From Bugulina stolonifera (taxonomy: Eukaryota > Bryozoa > Gymnolaemata > Cheilostomatida > Bugulidae): a stretch of 64,000 nt of DNA. The stretch spans positions 6,464,001 to 6,528,000 of the forward strand of contig OW285196.1 in NCBI GenBank assembly GCA_935421135.1. Reading direction: 5' to 3'. The position numbers and the translations under genes were made by a program. The notes below the pieces were generated by a model. The model searched no databases and was not told the DNA's origin. It worked only from the letters and a program-made list of their open reading frames with translations. Positions 1-12,600 of the stretch are shown piece after piece. Numbering within the stretch: the first letter of the stretch is position 1; each line of letters opens with the position of its first letter.

Positions 1-485
1 TTTATCTAAACAAAATGCTGCTACTGCTGCTCTGGAATGTAATTTACTGTTTATTTAAAGTGGGCAGCATTAAACAAATGGTACTGCAATATTCAGGCAT
101 ATACCTGTAGCAAATGACTTGTCACAGATGGGATAAAATAACTACCTGTGGTTAAAGTATTTTTTCTTTGGTAGTCTTTTGTTTCGTCTTGTCTTTGCCA
201 AATAAAATATAATAAATTGTCACTCTGTAACAGCTGAGACAGAATAATTGGAAAATGGGACGCCATCGCCCCAGATTAATCAAAAGATATTTTTATTAAG
301 AAGTTATGAAAATATAATAATTTCATAGAGATGAAAATATAAAGTACTTGCAAATGTTGTTACAAAGCTAAATCTAATTACTTTGCATAAAATTTCAAGA
401 AATGGTTTTCTTTTCAGTTTTTATATTATAATGATGGTGTGTAGTATTTCCCTGTATTAAAGTTATATGAATTGTGTCTGTTTAG

Positions 486-611
486 ATATTGATGAGTGCA
501 CAGCTTACAACATATCCTGCCATGCTAATGCTACTTGTGTCAATAGTCCTGGGTCTTATAGCTGCGTGTGTACAGCTGGTCTAACAGGAAATGGTGACAC
601 TTCTTGCCAAG
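486..611 (+). CDS. Gene A EGF exon 1 (calcium-binding EGF)
   Basis: Acceptor TTTAG and donor G|GTGAG, phase 1 on both sides. It encodes one six-cysteine EGF module opening D-I-D-E-C. The C-x-N-x4-Y-x-C-x-C pattern ([12 protein letters not shown]) is the Asn/Asp-hydroxylation and Ca2+-binding signature. Confidence 0.85.
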
Positions 612-3600
612 GTGAGACTTGATCAAATAAGGTATCTACATGTACTTCTTCTGCAGCTGATAGTCAAATTACTGTGGTTAGATTATTACTATTACTGTGA
701 CTAGTACTGCTACTGTAACTACATGTATTACTGTGACTAGTACTGCTGCTGTAACTACATGTATTACTGTGACTAGTACTGCTAATGTAACTACATATAT
801 TACTGTGACTATTACTGCTACTGTAACTACATGTATTACTGTGACTAGTGCTGCTACTGTAACTACATGTGTTGCTGTGACTAGTACCACTACTGTACTG
901 TAACTACTTGTGTTGCTGTGACTATTACTGTTACTAAACAACCCACCTACCAACATAATGCTACCGCTACTGCCACTTCTACTCATTCTCCTTTTACTAC
1001 TGCTACTGTTGCTACTATCACTACAAATTTCTCTGACATACTCGTTCTGCTCTCTGTTATAAAGTTAAGCACGAATATATTAATAAAAATTGAATGAGTG
1101 CAATTAGACTGATGCACAAAACTATGCAATACTTTATTAGGTTCAAGTCCTGATTTATTATAGCTTGATATTATTACATCTTTCCAAACTGATTAATTTT
1201 CATAAACTAATGTTGCGCAGTCATTGTTAATTTGTTATATACTGGTTCTTAATTATCTTAAGTTGAGCACAGAAATCAACATATCTGAATTTGTTATGTG
1301 ATCTAGTGCACTGCTACACTTGCAAACAATCTCAACAGATTGCGATTCAAACGTTCGTTATTTAATATTTCCCATACAAGACATAGATGAATGCGCAGAC
1401 AACTCCCACAATTGTCACACTAATGCCCTCTGTACCAATATGGACGGATCTTTTAGCTGTTCATGTAGATCTGGATATCTTGGAGATGGTGTGGTTGAAT
1501 GTAAAGGTAACGGAATATTTTAAAGTATTTTAAAGTTGCCACTCACTGAAAAACTTCTACCTGTACATGAGCTCTCGGAGTGACACAGTCAGTCAGCCAT
1601 TTCTAGCAGTCAACTTACATGTTGTATATTTCAGCATGACAAACAGATTTTGTTACAAAAAATTAATGATTTTTATCGAAAAATATCTTGTCAGCTTAGA
1701 ACGTGTCATGCTAGATAATAGTCTAGGACTTTCACAACTACTCTGCACCAAGTCAGTAAGTAAAGTAGTCACCTTTAGAATAGCTGCACGGAGCAAAGCT
1801 CCTGAAATATTTTCAGCCTGAATCACGCTAGAAGTCAATAGTGCATGATACATGCTGAGTAAATATACAGTGTACAGTGTTAAGCTGCATGTACACGGCA
1901 CCGAATCACTTCAGATTCATCTGCTCCCGACAAACAGATTATCGATGACGTCATTTCAGACAGGTTTCAGACAGAATACTTGCCGATTAGGCAGATTGAT
2001 TCAATTCAAAAAAGTTCCGACAGACTGGAGCAATTGACCAATCAGAAATCTGCAACTAGCGATTCCACTTCCGAGAAAGTTTGCAGAAGAAGACGTAAAC
2101 ATTTGCACTTCCGCCAAGCCTCCTTCAATATCATTACTACTTGGATTTCTCAATTACTTTGATTAAAATATAGTACAATAATAATGGCCAGAGTTAATGC
2201 ATCAGTGGAACAAATTAATTTATTTATTAATAATTTAGAACAATTTCCTGCAATATGGGATAGCAGACTCCCATTATTTAGCAATAAACAGGCTAAGCAA
2301 ACTGCATTAACAACTTTAGGGAAGCTGATAGGACTGACTTGTGAGGGAGTTAAAAAAATGTACAATACACACAGGAAGTACTTTAAAGAAGTAAGTATAA
2401 AATAATTTTGTAACTACATGTAAACTTTCTGCTAAATTATTTTTTCATGGGTAAATAGGAGTTAAATGAACTATTTATTCTCAACAAGGGTAGTTCTGTA
2501 TCATCTGTGTTTTATTATTATTCAGGAACACAACCACAGATTTGAGCAGCCATCTGGTTCAGGTGCTCCGAGGAGAAGCATGAAATCATATCAATATTTT
2601 GAGCAGCTGTTATTTCTTATGCCTACAGTGAGAGCCAGAAACACTACCACTAATTTATTTCCTTCTGCAGCAGGCGGCATGCCTAGTGCCTCTGTAGGTT
2701 GCATGCCTAGTGCCTCTGTAGGTTGCATGCCTGGTGCCTCTGTAGGTCGCATGCCTGGTGCCCCTGCAGCCTACACGCCTAGTGCCACTACAACCTGCAT
2801 GCCCAGTGCCTCTGCAGCCTGCATGCCTAGTGCCTCTGCAGCCTGCATACCCAGCACATCATCCACGTCCACTCCTACAAATTACACACCGACTTCCACG
2901 AACAGAAAGGTACATGTAATATGACAGTTTCAAGTTCAATGTTTAACTAATATCTATTAACATTGGGACATGAAAAAATTTACAACAAATAGGATTAATG
3001 TTATTGTCAATAATTGCACATTTGCATAATGTTAAATATTTCTCTTCCAGAGAAAATCAGGGACAAATGATCAACTAAAACAAAGAGCATTGGAGATTTT
3101 AAACAAGGAATGCGATTCAGAAGACGCTGTACACCATTGGGCCATGGGTCTAGCCTGTGATATTCGTTCAATAAGGAGCATGGCTGTAAGTAGAGTATAT
3201 GAGATACATGTACATATCTGACATTTACAAAATCAAAGTACATAGTACATATTTATATCACAAAAGCTATAAGTTATTCATAATTATGATACATCACTTC
3301 TTTTCATATTTTTCACAGACCAAGAGAAGACTAATGTCCAGGCTGACAGAACAGGTGGTAGATGCTATTCTACAAGAGCAAGAACCATCTAACAATTTAT
3401 CATATGTAGAACTTCTTAATTCCAAATTCTAAATATATGTCATTCTGTTGAATAAATGATTATGAAAGAGTGAATGGAGCAGGACTACAGCTTTTAATTG
3501 GTTATATGGCACACCCTGGCCAACAGCAACCATCCTGTCTTGCCACTCAACGCTTCCTACATTATTAAACCATTTAGTTAAAGTTTCTTGCATCTGTTTA

Positions 3601-6600
3601 GCAGTTCGTGATGAATTATTGCCACTCGACCTTCTTTGAAGAGGTAAAAGTTCTCCATCCACTTCTTCCCTCCAACTACCGTTGCTGACATAGGCATCCA
3701 CATCTGTTGTGTAGGCCGTTACATTGTGGTCCAACAAGTAGTTGTGTAGGCAACAGCAAGCAAGCACCAGACTGTCAACTTTAGTAGGATTAAGGTCGAT
3801 TGGTCTGTGAAAGATTCTCCACATTGCTGCTAGTCTTCCAAATGCATTCTCTATAATATATAGGGTAACTAGTGAAATAACATATCATGTAATTATTCTT
3901 TCAAAACGCTCGTTTGAAGTTGTCTTCCTACAGTGTACAAACATAACTTTGTTCACTACATGCCCCTAGAATGGCAAATAATATATATAAATGCATCGTT
4001 TAGATACATACCTACTATCCTTCTTGCTCGACTAAGCCTATAGTTGTAGACAAGGCGATCATGATGTAGCTGCTGTGTTGCTCTGGGATAGGGCTTCATT
4101 AAGTATAACTTGAGAGGAAAAGCCTCATCTCCAATGAAGTGATAAGGCACAGCATCAGTCGTGAGAGGGAGTGGTGTTGGTGGGGGTGCACCAATGCTTC
4201 CATTTTCTAACCTCCTCTGCAAATCAGAGTCTTTCCATATGGCTGCATCTGAGCTACGGCCATTTGTTCCAACACTGACATATATAAACCTGAAATCCGT
4301 ATTAATGATTTATTACTTAGTAATAAGCTATCCAGTACTTTGTTCAAGTCTTGGCTTCTTAAATGTGGCCAAGAGAGCACAATTCCGTGACTTCCAAGCC
4401 AATTCTTAGTAACCTGAATAATAGCAGCTGGTTTGAAGATGGGCATAAAACACATGGCATAACCCCTTTAAGCTAACAGTACTGAGCTGACATAATTAGT
4501 AATATGGACGTTGGTTTACACGACATACCTTTGCCGAGCATCGCTTATGGCCATGAGCACTAGACTCTCGAACTCTTTGTAGTTGTGGTACTCTGACCCA
4601 GCTCCTTTAGGCTTCGTAATTCTCTAAAGAAATTTATATTACAAATTATTCCATAACTGCACAAACTTGAAATATAAAATTCATACATACATGTACATGT
4701 ACATACAAATAACAATCACTATGCATGAATGTTTTAATTTGAGCAATGTAGGCCTAATAATAATGTAATCACTTACGATGTGTTTGCCATCTAGAGAGCC
4801 AAGGCAATGAGGGTAATTCCACCGAGCCAAGTACACATCTGCCACCGCTCTCCATTCCTCTGCTGAGCTAGGCATGCAAAGGTGCTGTGGTTGTAAGACC
4901 TTATATAGGGCGGCACATGTTTCATGAATTATGTTTGAGATAGTTTTTACTCCTGCAATTATAAGAACATACAATATAAATAGACAAGTCTACTTGTCAA
5001 GTAAAGCCCATCGATAGTGCATTATTTAATTAGGAATTCAATATATTTGCTTACCAAGACGAAAGTCATAGTGGAGGTCAGCCATTGTGCATCCTGTAGC
5101 CAAATATCTTAGGGTGCAGCCCAATCTAGTTCTAACATCTATAGCTGGTCTCATGTTAGTGTCAGCTTTTTGTATGATAGGTGCCAGTTTCTGACACAGG
5201 TCTGCAAACAGTTCCTCGGGCATTCTGAAGTAGTGGATGAATGTACCTACTCTTCTTGAATGACCATCTTGCAACAGTCGAGGTACAGTAGTATTCATAG
5301 CACCTAGATGCAGAAGTAGGCTATAATAATGATGCATAAATCACCAGTAAAAGCTAAAGGATTATGTGGAGAGCTGAGGGTTTTCATAGCCAGTTTAATA
5401 GTATGAAATTATTTGCTAGTATCAGTATGTTAGACTTTTCTTTTGGTAACTGTACTGTTTGCTTTGTTAGCAACTTAACTAAAATTTCCACTAAATACAA
5501 TGTAGAAGTGCCCTTAAGGGCTGCTATGCTGGGGAGTGAATACTATACACATTGTTGAGTATGTAATTATGTAATTCTAACTGTATATTGGCATTGAACA
5601 TAACTCTGATATTGGAGTCCAAGATAGATGAAGATTTCCTAAGTTAAGTAGGCCTAATGGAAATGGGATATAATAACAATAATTCGAATTTCTTAATACA
5701 TGTAAATTAATAGAACTTCTAGCAATGAGTGAGTGACAACAGATGTAGGCTATTTACTACTATAATTATATTATAAAATAAAAATAATATAATTATATAT
5801 TTTATTATTATTAAATTAAGGCCCTATCCCTATGCTTTACATTCATCTATGACTTTTGTCATACATGTACATTAAACAAAACTATGAGGTAAAATAAAAC
5901 TATAATAATGGAAATATTAATTATAATAATATTATATATTATATATTTTCTTTTGTAGCAAGCTCAAGCTGAAGCTCTTTAGCCTCTTAGCTGGGCAAAA
6001 AATAATTTTGTAGCTCTAACCTTCACTAGCTCTTTCGGCACACTGCGGACCGACCCACCATCTCCTTTGACTCTTATCTTCCTCTTCCTCAGAATAAAAT
6101 GCAATGTAGGCTGCGGCTGCTATTAATTGTTTATTATTGCAAGCCATCCCAAAAATAAATAAATAAATAAATCAGGTAAGCTTTGGCCACATGAACGTAG
6201 AAAAATAATGATCTCCTACGGCTAGGCAGAAGAACTCAATTATTCATAGCTGTGATCCTCAAGCTTTGTAAAGAACCTTAGCTTTAGCTTGACCAATTAG
6301 CATACATCAACGTCACAGCCCGCACATTTATAATCGGCTCTATTTTCTGTTCATCCGTTGACAAGGGAGTTGCGCTATCTGAGCTTGTCGGGAGTGGACA
6401 AATCTGAACAGATTCGGTGCAGTGTACATGCAGCATTAGACACTTTGCGTTGTCAACTTCTCAATGTTCAGCTATTAAAGTGATTTTTACGTAGTTAATT
6501 AAAATGTCACGTAAACCAACCACTGATTATTTTTTCTTTGTTTATTTAAAATCAAAAACTCAATGGCCTTTTATACCACCCAATCAGCAGCTATAAATCT

Positions 6601-9600
6601 TCATTTGTATTATTCAATACATTCACTAATCAGAATGGCTGGCAAGATGATTATTATACAATATCAGGAAATAATTAATAAAATGATTTTGATATACATG
6701 TACATCACACTCTTCAGCTTACAGATAGACTCACTTTCCAGAATGTACAAGTAGGCTCCCATTAAATTGTTGTCCGTCGTAATCAATTTGTTAAGTGAAA
6801 ATACAAATTAATTGCTAATGATTTATCTTGACAGCTGAAAGATAACACTTCAGTATTTATTTTATCAGCTGAAGAACTGGCATGATTGTCAGACGACTTG
6901 TTGCTCAGTTACTTTCTTTATTTCAAGTAGGGCTTGAGCAGGCCTAAAAGCCAAAACACACGTCATCTTGTTTTTCAAACTTGAGCACTTCTACATGTAA
7001 TAACGCATTGTATGTTGAACAAAGTGGGTAATTTTAAAATGTACAACTCACCTCAAACGTGTATAATTATTATTCTTTTTTCTATTATAAAGATATTATG
7101 CGTAATGTTTGCCTGGTTGATTATCTATTTAAAGCCATCGATCAGTGTTCGCTGTCACCATGTAAAGAATATCCCAGTGCTGACTGTACCAATGATGGTA
7201 TTGGTGGATTTAACTGTTCCTGTCCATCTGGGTTTGAAGGAGATGGATATCCACACTGCTTTGGTGAGAATAACTGAATATGTTAAACATTATCATGGAC
7301 TATTTCTATTGCACCGCTATTTGTACAATATGTATGCTAAATTAATATTACATTGTATATAAGCTCATAACATTACACAAACTCATCCCAATGGATGTGT
7401 TATGTGTTATGTTTCGTGCAATGATATGATGAGTACATTAAGCATACCTTAGGACCGTAGAAGAAATATGTGCACACATGTGAATTCAGCAACCGAATAA
7501 CTGATGGTCAAGATCTTTGTGCAAGTTTTGATGACTAAAATGTATGCGACTGAAAGGTTTGAATTACTTGAGTTCTGTAATTGGACTGAGGTGTTTGATT
7601 GCTGTCAGGTAATAATTCAACCTATAAATTGCTGTTTTCTTGTATGAAATAGTACATGAAGGGCATGTTACAGTAAATATGTTAGCTGTGTCTATACAAC
7701 TACATCCTTATAGTATGTGTATATAAATATGCCTGTAGATGGTACTAAATTAACATGAGTATGATTTTAGATGGTACCAAATGCCCAGACAGATCTCAGA
7801 TTTGCTCAAAGTATGGTACATGTGGAGGAGTTTTTGATTCTAAAACTTTTGAGTTCAAATGGACATGTACCTGTAACCCAGGCTATTTGGGCAATGGAAC
7901 GACCTGTGTAGGTATGTAGCTGTACATCTATTTTGTTCAGGTTGGTTCTGCATGCAAATCAAATTCATGGTGACTCACCATTGGTGATTCACCATTGGTG
8001 ATTCACCATTGGTGATTCACCATGGTTGTGCTGAAATGAGAAATTTTGTATGTTGCAGACCTTGAGAAAAACTTCTTTGTGTTGACACACCACCAACTCA
8101 TAGCTCAAAGAAAGGTGCTACATTTGCCTACCCAGACTCTGCCATAGTATTGTAATATTTCCATGGATTTTACAAAATTCATAGAAAGCAGTTAACTGTT
8201 TGTTATAAAATATTATGGCAATGTAAAATAATACCTTCTCCTGCATTGTAGATGCTAATCCATGCAGACTGAATCCGTGTAAAGTGGCGAATTCTACATG
8301 CTCCAACCAACGAGAAGGAGGCTACACCTGCTCCTGTATTGATGGATTCACTGGAGATGGTGACGTCTACTGTAAAGGTAAATAGATTTAATTTGGATAT
8401 TTGATTTACTCAAAATAAAATATAATGGTAAGTGTTGCTTAAAGTTACTGAAAGCAAGCAGTATTTAATAGTATCTTAGAACAGTTGCAAAACCCAGTGC
8501 CATAGATTAAATCTATTGATGAAAGATTTCACAGTTGTTAATTGGGTGTTGAAACGCTTGTTAAAATAGAAATGTTGTATACTATATAGTACATACACAT
8601 ACATGTATACTATATAGTACATACACATACATGTATACTATATAGTACATACACATACATGTATACTATATAGTACATACACATACATGTATACTATATA
8701 GTACATACACATACATGTATACTATATAGTACATACACATACATGTATACTATATAGTACATACACATACATGTATACTATATAGTACATACACAAGCCT
8801 CTTATGGTACATACACTGTATGTATTGCAGAAAGTAATATATATACAGTAAGTGTACAGTATATATATACAACACACAGACATAAATAATATACATCGGC
8901 TAATATAATATATTATGTACATGTACATGTATGTTATGTGATGTACATGGGTCAATTGTATTCAACAACATATGAATAGAAATTTTCATGAAAGTCTCCC
9001 AGTAAAGAATCAATCGATAGCATTAGAACTTGTACTTTCTGTTTATTCATGACTTTTTAACTGCAGTAGATATTACTGCTAGGTCACCACCATATTGCTA
9101 ATGTTCGTCTTTCTATTTCAACCTGAATATTCGGGAGCTTCCCAATGGCTCCTTGGGTAAAAATTTTCATCATGTTGTAGTGATGTCAGACAATTATTAG
9201 ACCCATAACCATTTTTCATAAAACTGCATCATTTATCATTTTGCAACATTGGAATTATGTATAAGGCCGAATTATTGTACAGGGTGTCCGTAAAGTCCTG
9301 ATACAACTCAAAATATACATTGCTAAACTGTTGAAATATCTTAATCACATTTGTTTTTTTTGTCAGTAATTAGTAAACTTTTAACATTTGATCTAATCCA
9401 CCTTTATATGGGCACCATTAGTTGCAAGACGCACACCGAGGCGATATCTCACTTTTTTGCTATGTTCACTATAGGATACCTTTATCAATGGTGGCAATGA
9501 CATGTTAGAAATCCTTTTTGTCAAGTCAGTTGGGTCATGAACTGTTGTTTTATAGATATCTTTCACATAGGTCCCACAGAAAGAAGCCATTTCAGGCCCT

Positions 9601-12600
9601 CGCAAGTCCTTGTAAGCCCTTGTAAGCCCTTGTAAGCCCTTGTAACGCTTTTTAAGCCCCCAATAAGCTCTTGTAAGTAGTTGTGAGCACATGTATATAG
9701 GTAACAGTATCAAACGCTGAACTGAAGATTGAATGTGTATTATAATTAATGTAGTATTCTAACAATGCAATAGTTACTTTCATGTTGTGTATAAACCTAC
9801 AACGTACATTATCTGAGATTCAAAGGAATATCTAGTGATCTCTAGTACGTTAACTTGTCTGCCAATGATTTCTAGTGAGCCGGTGCTTTTTTCTCAACCT
9901 AAATAGGGCGTGGTTCTTGATTTAAAGATTCATTCAAGGCGCCCTATGTTAATTGTAGAGTGGCTATAGCATAATATTAGTACTTATTCAGGGCATAATT
10001 TTGTATAGAGTTTATTTTCCAACAGATATAAATGAATGTGAGGACAACTCCATCAACCAGTGTCATAGCCAGGCTGACTGTGTCAATACTCCAGGTTCAT
10101 ATGAATGTAACTGTAAGAGTGGATACGTTGGAGATGGTATAACTTCATGTTCAGGTATTCGTATATCATTATCAACATCATGTTGTTCAATTACAGTCTT
10201 TTAGAGGTTGACCATTTATGAGTCGCTTTTATCGCCCAACAGGCGGACTCGGGTTCACCATTTTATGATTAATCAATGTTATTTTATTCAGCAGTTTTTG
10301 CTGCTAATGCTAGTTACTACAGCCAACTAGGAAAGGAAGATGAATAGAAACTCACTAATGAATTATTTTATATACTACATACATGTACAATGTTATATTG
10401 ATATGAATTGTTTAAATTTGAGATTTCATCTATCTAAATTCAGAACAACTATCAACTCCTTGTTGGAAGTGATGGGGAAAGTTTACATGCTACTCACTCA
10501 AGAATGAGAGATATGCTTATCAAGTACTGCTTGACACAAGCAAAACAGGCTGAATTTTGTTTACCTCCCTCTGTGTGGCAGAATCACCTAATTTCACACA
10601 AAGTGTGCTTGTTCGTCCAAGTAGCTGGATGTTAAATGGCTTGCAAACATCAACCCTTTCCAGTGGCTGAAAAACTAGCTGAAATTTTGAGTTTTCTTAT
10701 CTGCCAACAAGCCCTTCCACACAATGCCGATGCTGGGTTAACTTTTGTGAAGTTATTTTCCCGTTTTCTTAATGAACAATGAATTGATATTGGTTATATT
10801 ATTGAGTCCTTTTCGAAGTTGATGCACACTTTGATGAAGGCAAGATAAATTTCATGCATAAATGAATTAAAATAATGGTTGTTAAAATAACAGGGGAAGC
10901 TTCAACTCCTAAGCAGATAATTTCTTATTTTGCATGTACATCAACCAGTCGACTAGTTTTATTATTTGTAACTAAAGGGTATGCTACACGGACGCAAAAT
11001 TGATGCGAATCGCACCAATTTTGCGTTTTGCGATTACTGATGTTGAACTTATGCGGAATTGCATTTTTATTGCATGCTATAAATTTTTAACGTTGCAAAA
11101 TGCGAATCGAGTGTTTATTGGCTACAGCTAACTTAAGATGCTTTCACAAGGTGCTAGCAGTTGAGTTTAGCTTTTAAGACAAGTAAATAAAGCCATTAAA
11201 TAAATTAAAATCAATTTAATATATGATTTGTGATATATTCTACTGACTCAAAATCGACGAAAGCTGTATAGCTATGTTGTTTAAATTAATCCAACAAAAG
11301 ACCAGCACTGTGGGAGAAGTTTAATCCTTATTATAAACCCCAGGATAATAAAATAAATCAACAGTCAAGCTACCGTATCCATCCTCAACCATAAATTCCA
11401 GTCAAGCCTCTCATGTGCGGGTTATGCATAGGTAAAATTTAGTTGAACCTAATTTTCAATGAGCAGAAATATTGTAATGGTTTTTGGGTTTTGGTGCGGT
11501 CGTCCTGAGACGATTCCCTAGTCCAAAATGAAGTGTCTATGAGTGGATTGATCGGTGTCAGTAGTCAAAGAACTAAACTACCAAAGACGACCCATCTGAT
11601 CCCGAGTCAATGTTTGTTTGCTATACTGCGAAAGAGGGTGATCTGTCCTAGTAGGCAGTTCGTGTTGCAAGATCGAGGACCTTAACAACTAGAATGACCT
11701 ATCTACAAAGTGAAAGTCTCAATATATAAGTATAGAAATGTCTTTATTGAGTTCCAAGCATGAACTGAGACAACAAACGCAAAAACAATGTCCTTTATAT
11801 AGTAATAGAACTTCTGGAAGAAGTTCCGGTAAAAAGGCCGATGTAGTGTCGAGAAAAACGACATAGGGTCATCCGGAAGTTGCGCAACAATATGGCAGCC
11901 GGAAGCCCGATGGCCGATCCAAAATAGGTCGGGTTATGACAAAAATGCGTAGAATCATCTAGATCATATGCAAAATCAATATCAAGTAATTCTAAGAGGT
12001 CGGGCCTCTTTACATGGGTATAAAAAGCAGTATAATGACTCAGTAATGCCACATTCAGGTATACAAATAACATTCAACTAAGTAGCAATAAATACAAGCA
12101 GATATACACATGGATACGCATATAGTTAATGTCAGGTGGTTAGAAGACTGTGCGTAACCATTACAATATTTCAACCTGCACGTTTCGATATGTTGCTAAA
12201 ATAGTGGGGGTTTTTATCTATTCTACAATAAAGAGGGACTAATCCGAAAGAAATTGAATGTAAATGTATCACAACCCACAAATTATAATTTATAGACTCA
12301 CAGGCTACAGTTATTCCTTAGATTTATCTACTCTTGCCCTTAGTTGAATTATTGAGTAGACAACTTCTTTTTTTTACAATAAAAATGCAACTTCTGTGTA
12401 GCACCTAACAACGTTTTCCATTTTTTAAACTTGCGATGTTCGTAGAAGTTTTGCGTCCATGTAGGATGCCTTTAAAACTTTCAACTCTTAGTTAATATTC
12501 AGCAGATACCTTCAGTAGATGGAGCAGTTACACACAGAATTTCTGTGTTGCATATTGTTTGCCACCCAATATACAACTAATTACTATGTATATATTGATA

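Larger units (their letters stand above)
1883..6435 (+). mobile_element. Complete PIF/Harbinger DNA transposon
   Basis: A 4553-bp element flanked by TTA target duplications at 1880-1882 and 6436-6438, the TWA-type target known for PIF/Harbinger. Terminal inverted repeats run about 50 bp with a few mismatches; the left end reads AGCTGCATGTACACGGCACC and the right end, reverse-complemented, reads TGCTGCATGTACACTGCACC. Inside are a plus-strand MADF-type gene (2184-3432) and a minus-strand HARBI1-type transposase (5337-3429), the two-gene layout of autonomous Harbingers. Both genes are uninterrupted, so it could be active or recently active. The stretch 5340-6380 shows no gene. It sits in a gene A intron. 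Confidence 0.93.

Noticed and set aside
678..986. Thr- or Val-rich small proteins in the 36-bp repeat
   Set aside because: Repeat period divisible by three keeps both strands open; no start or splice support.
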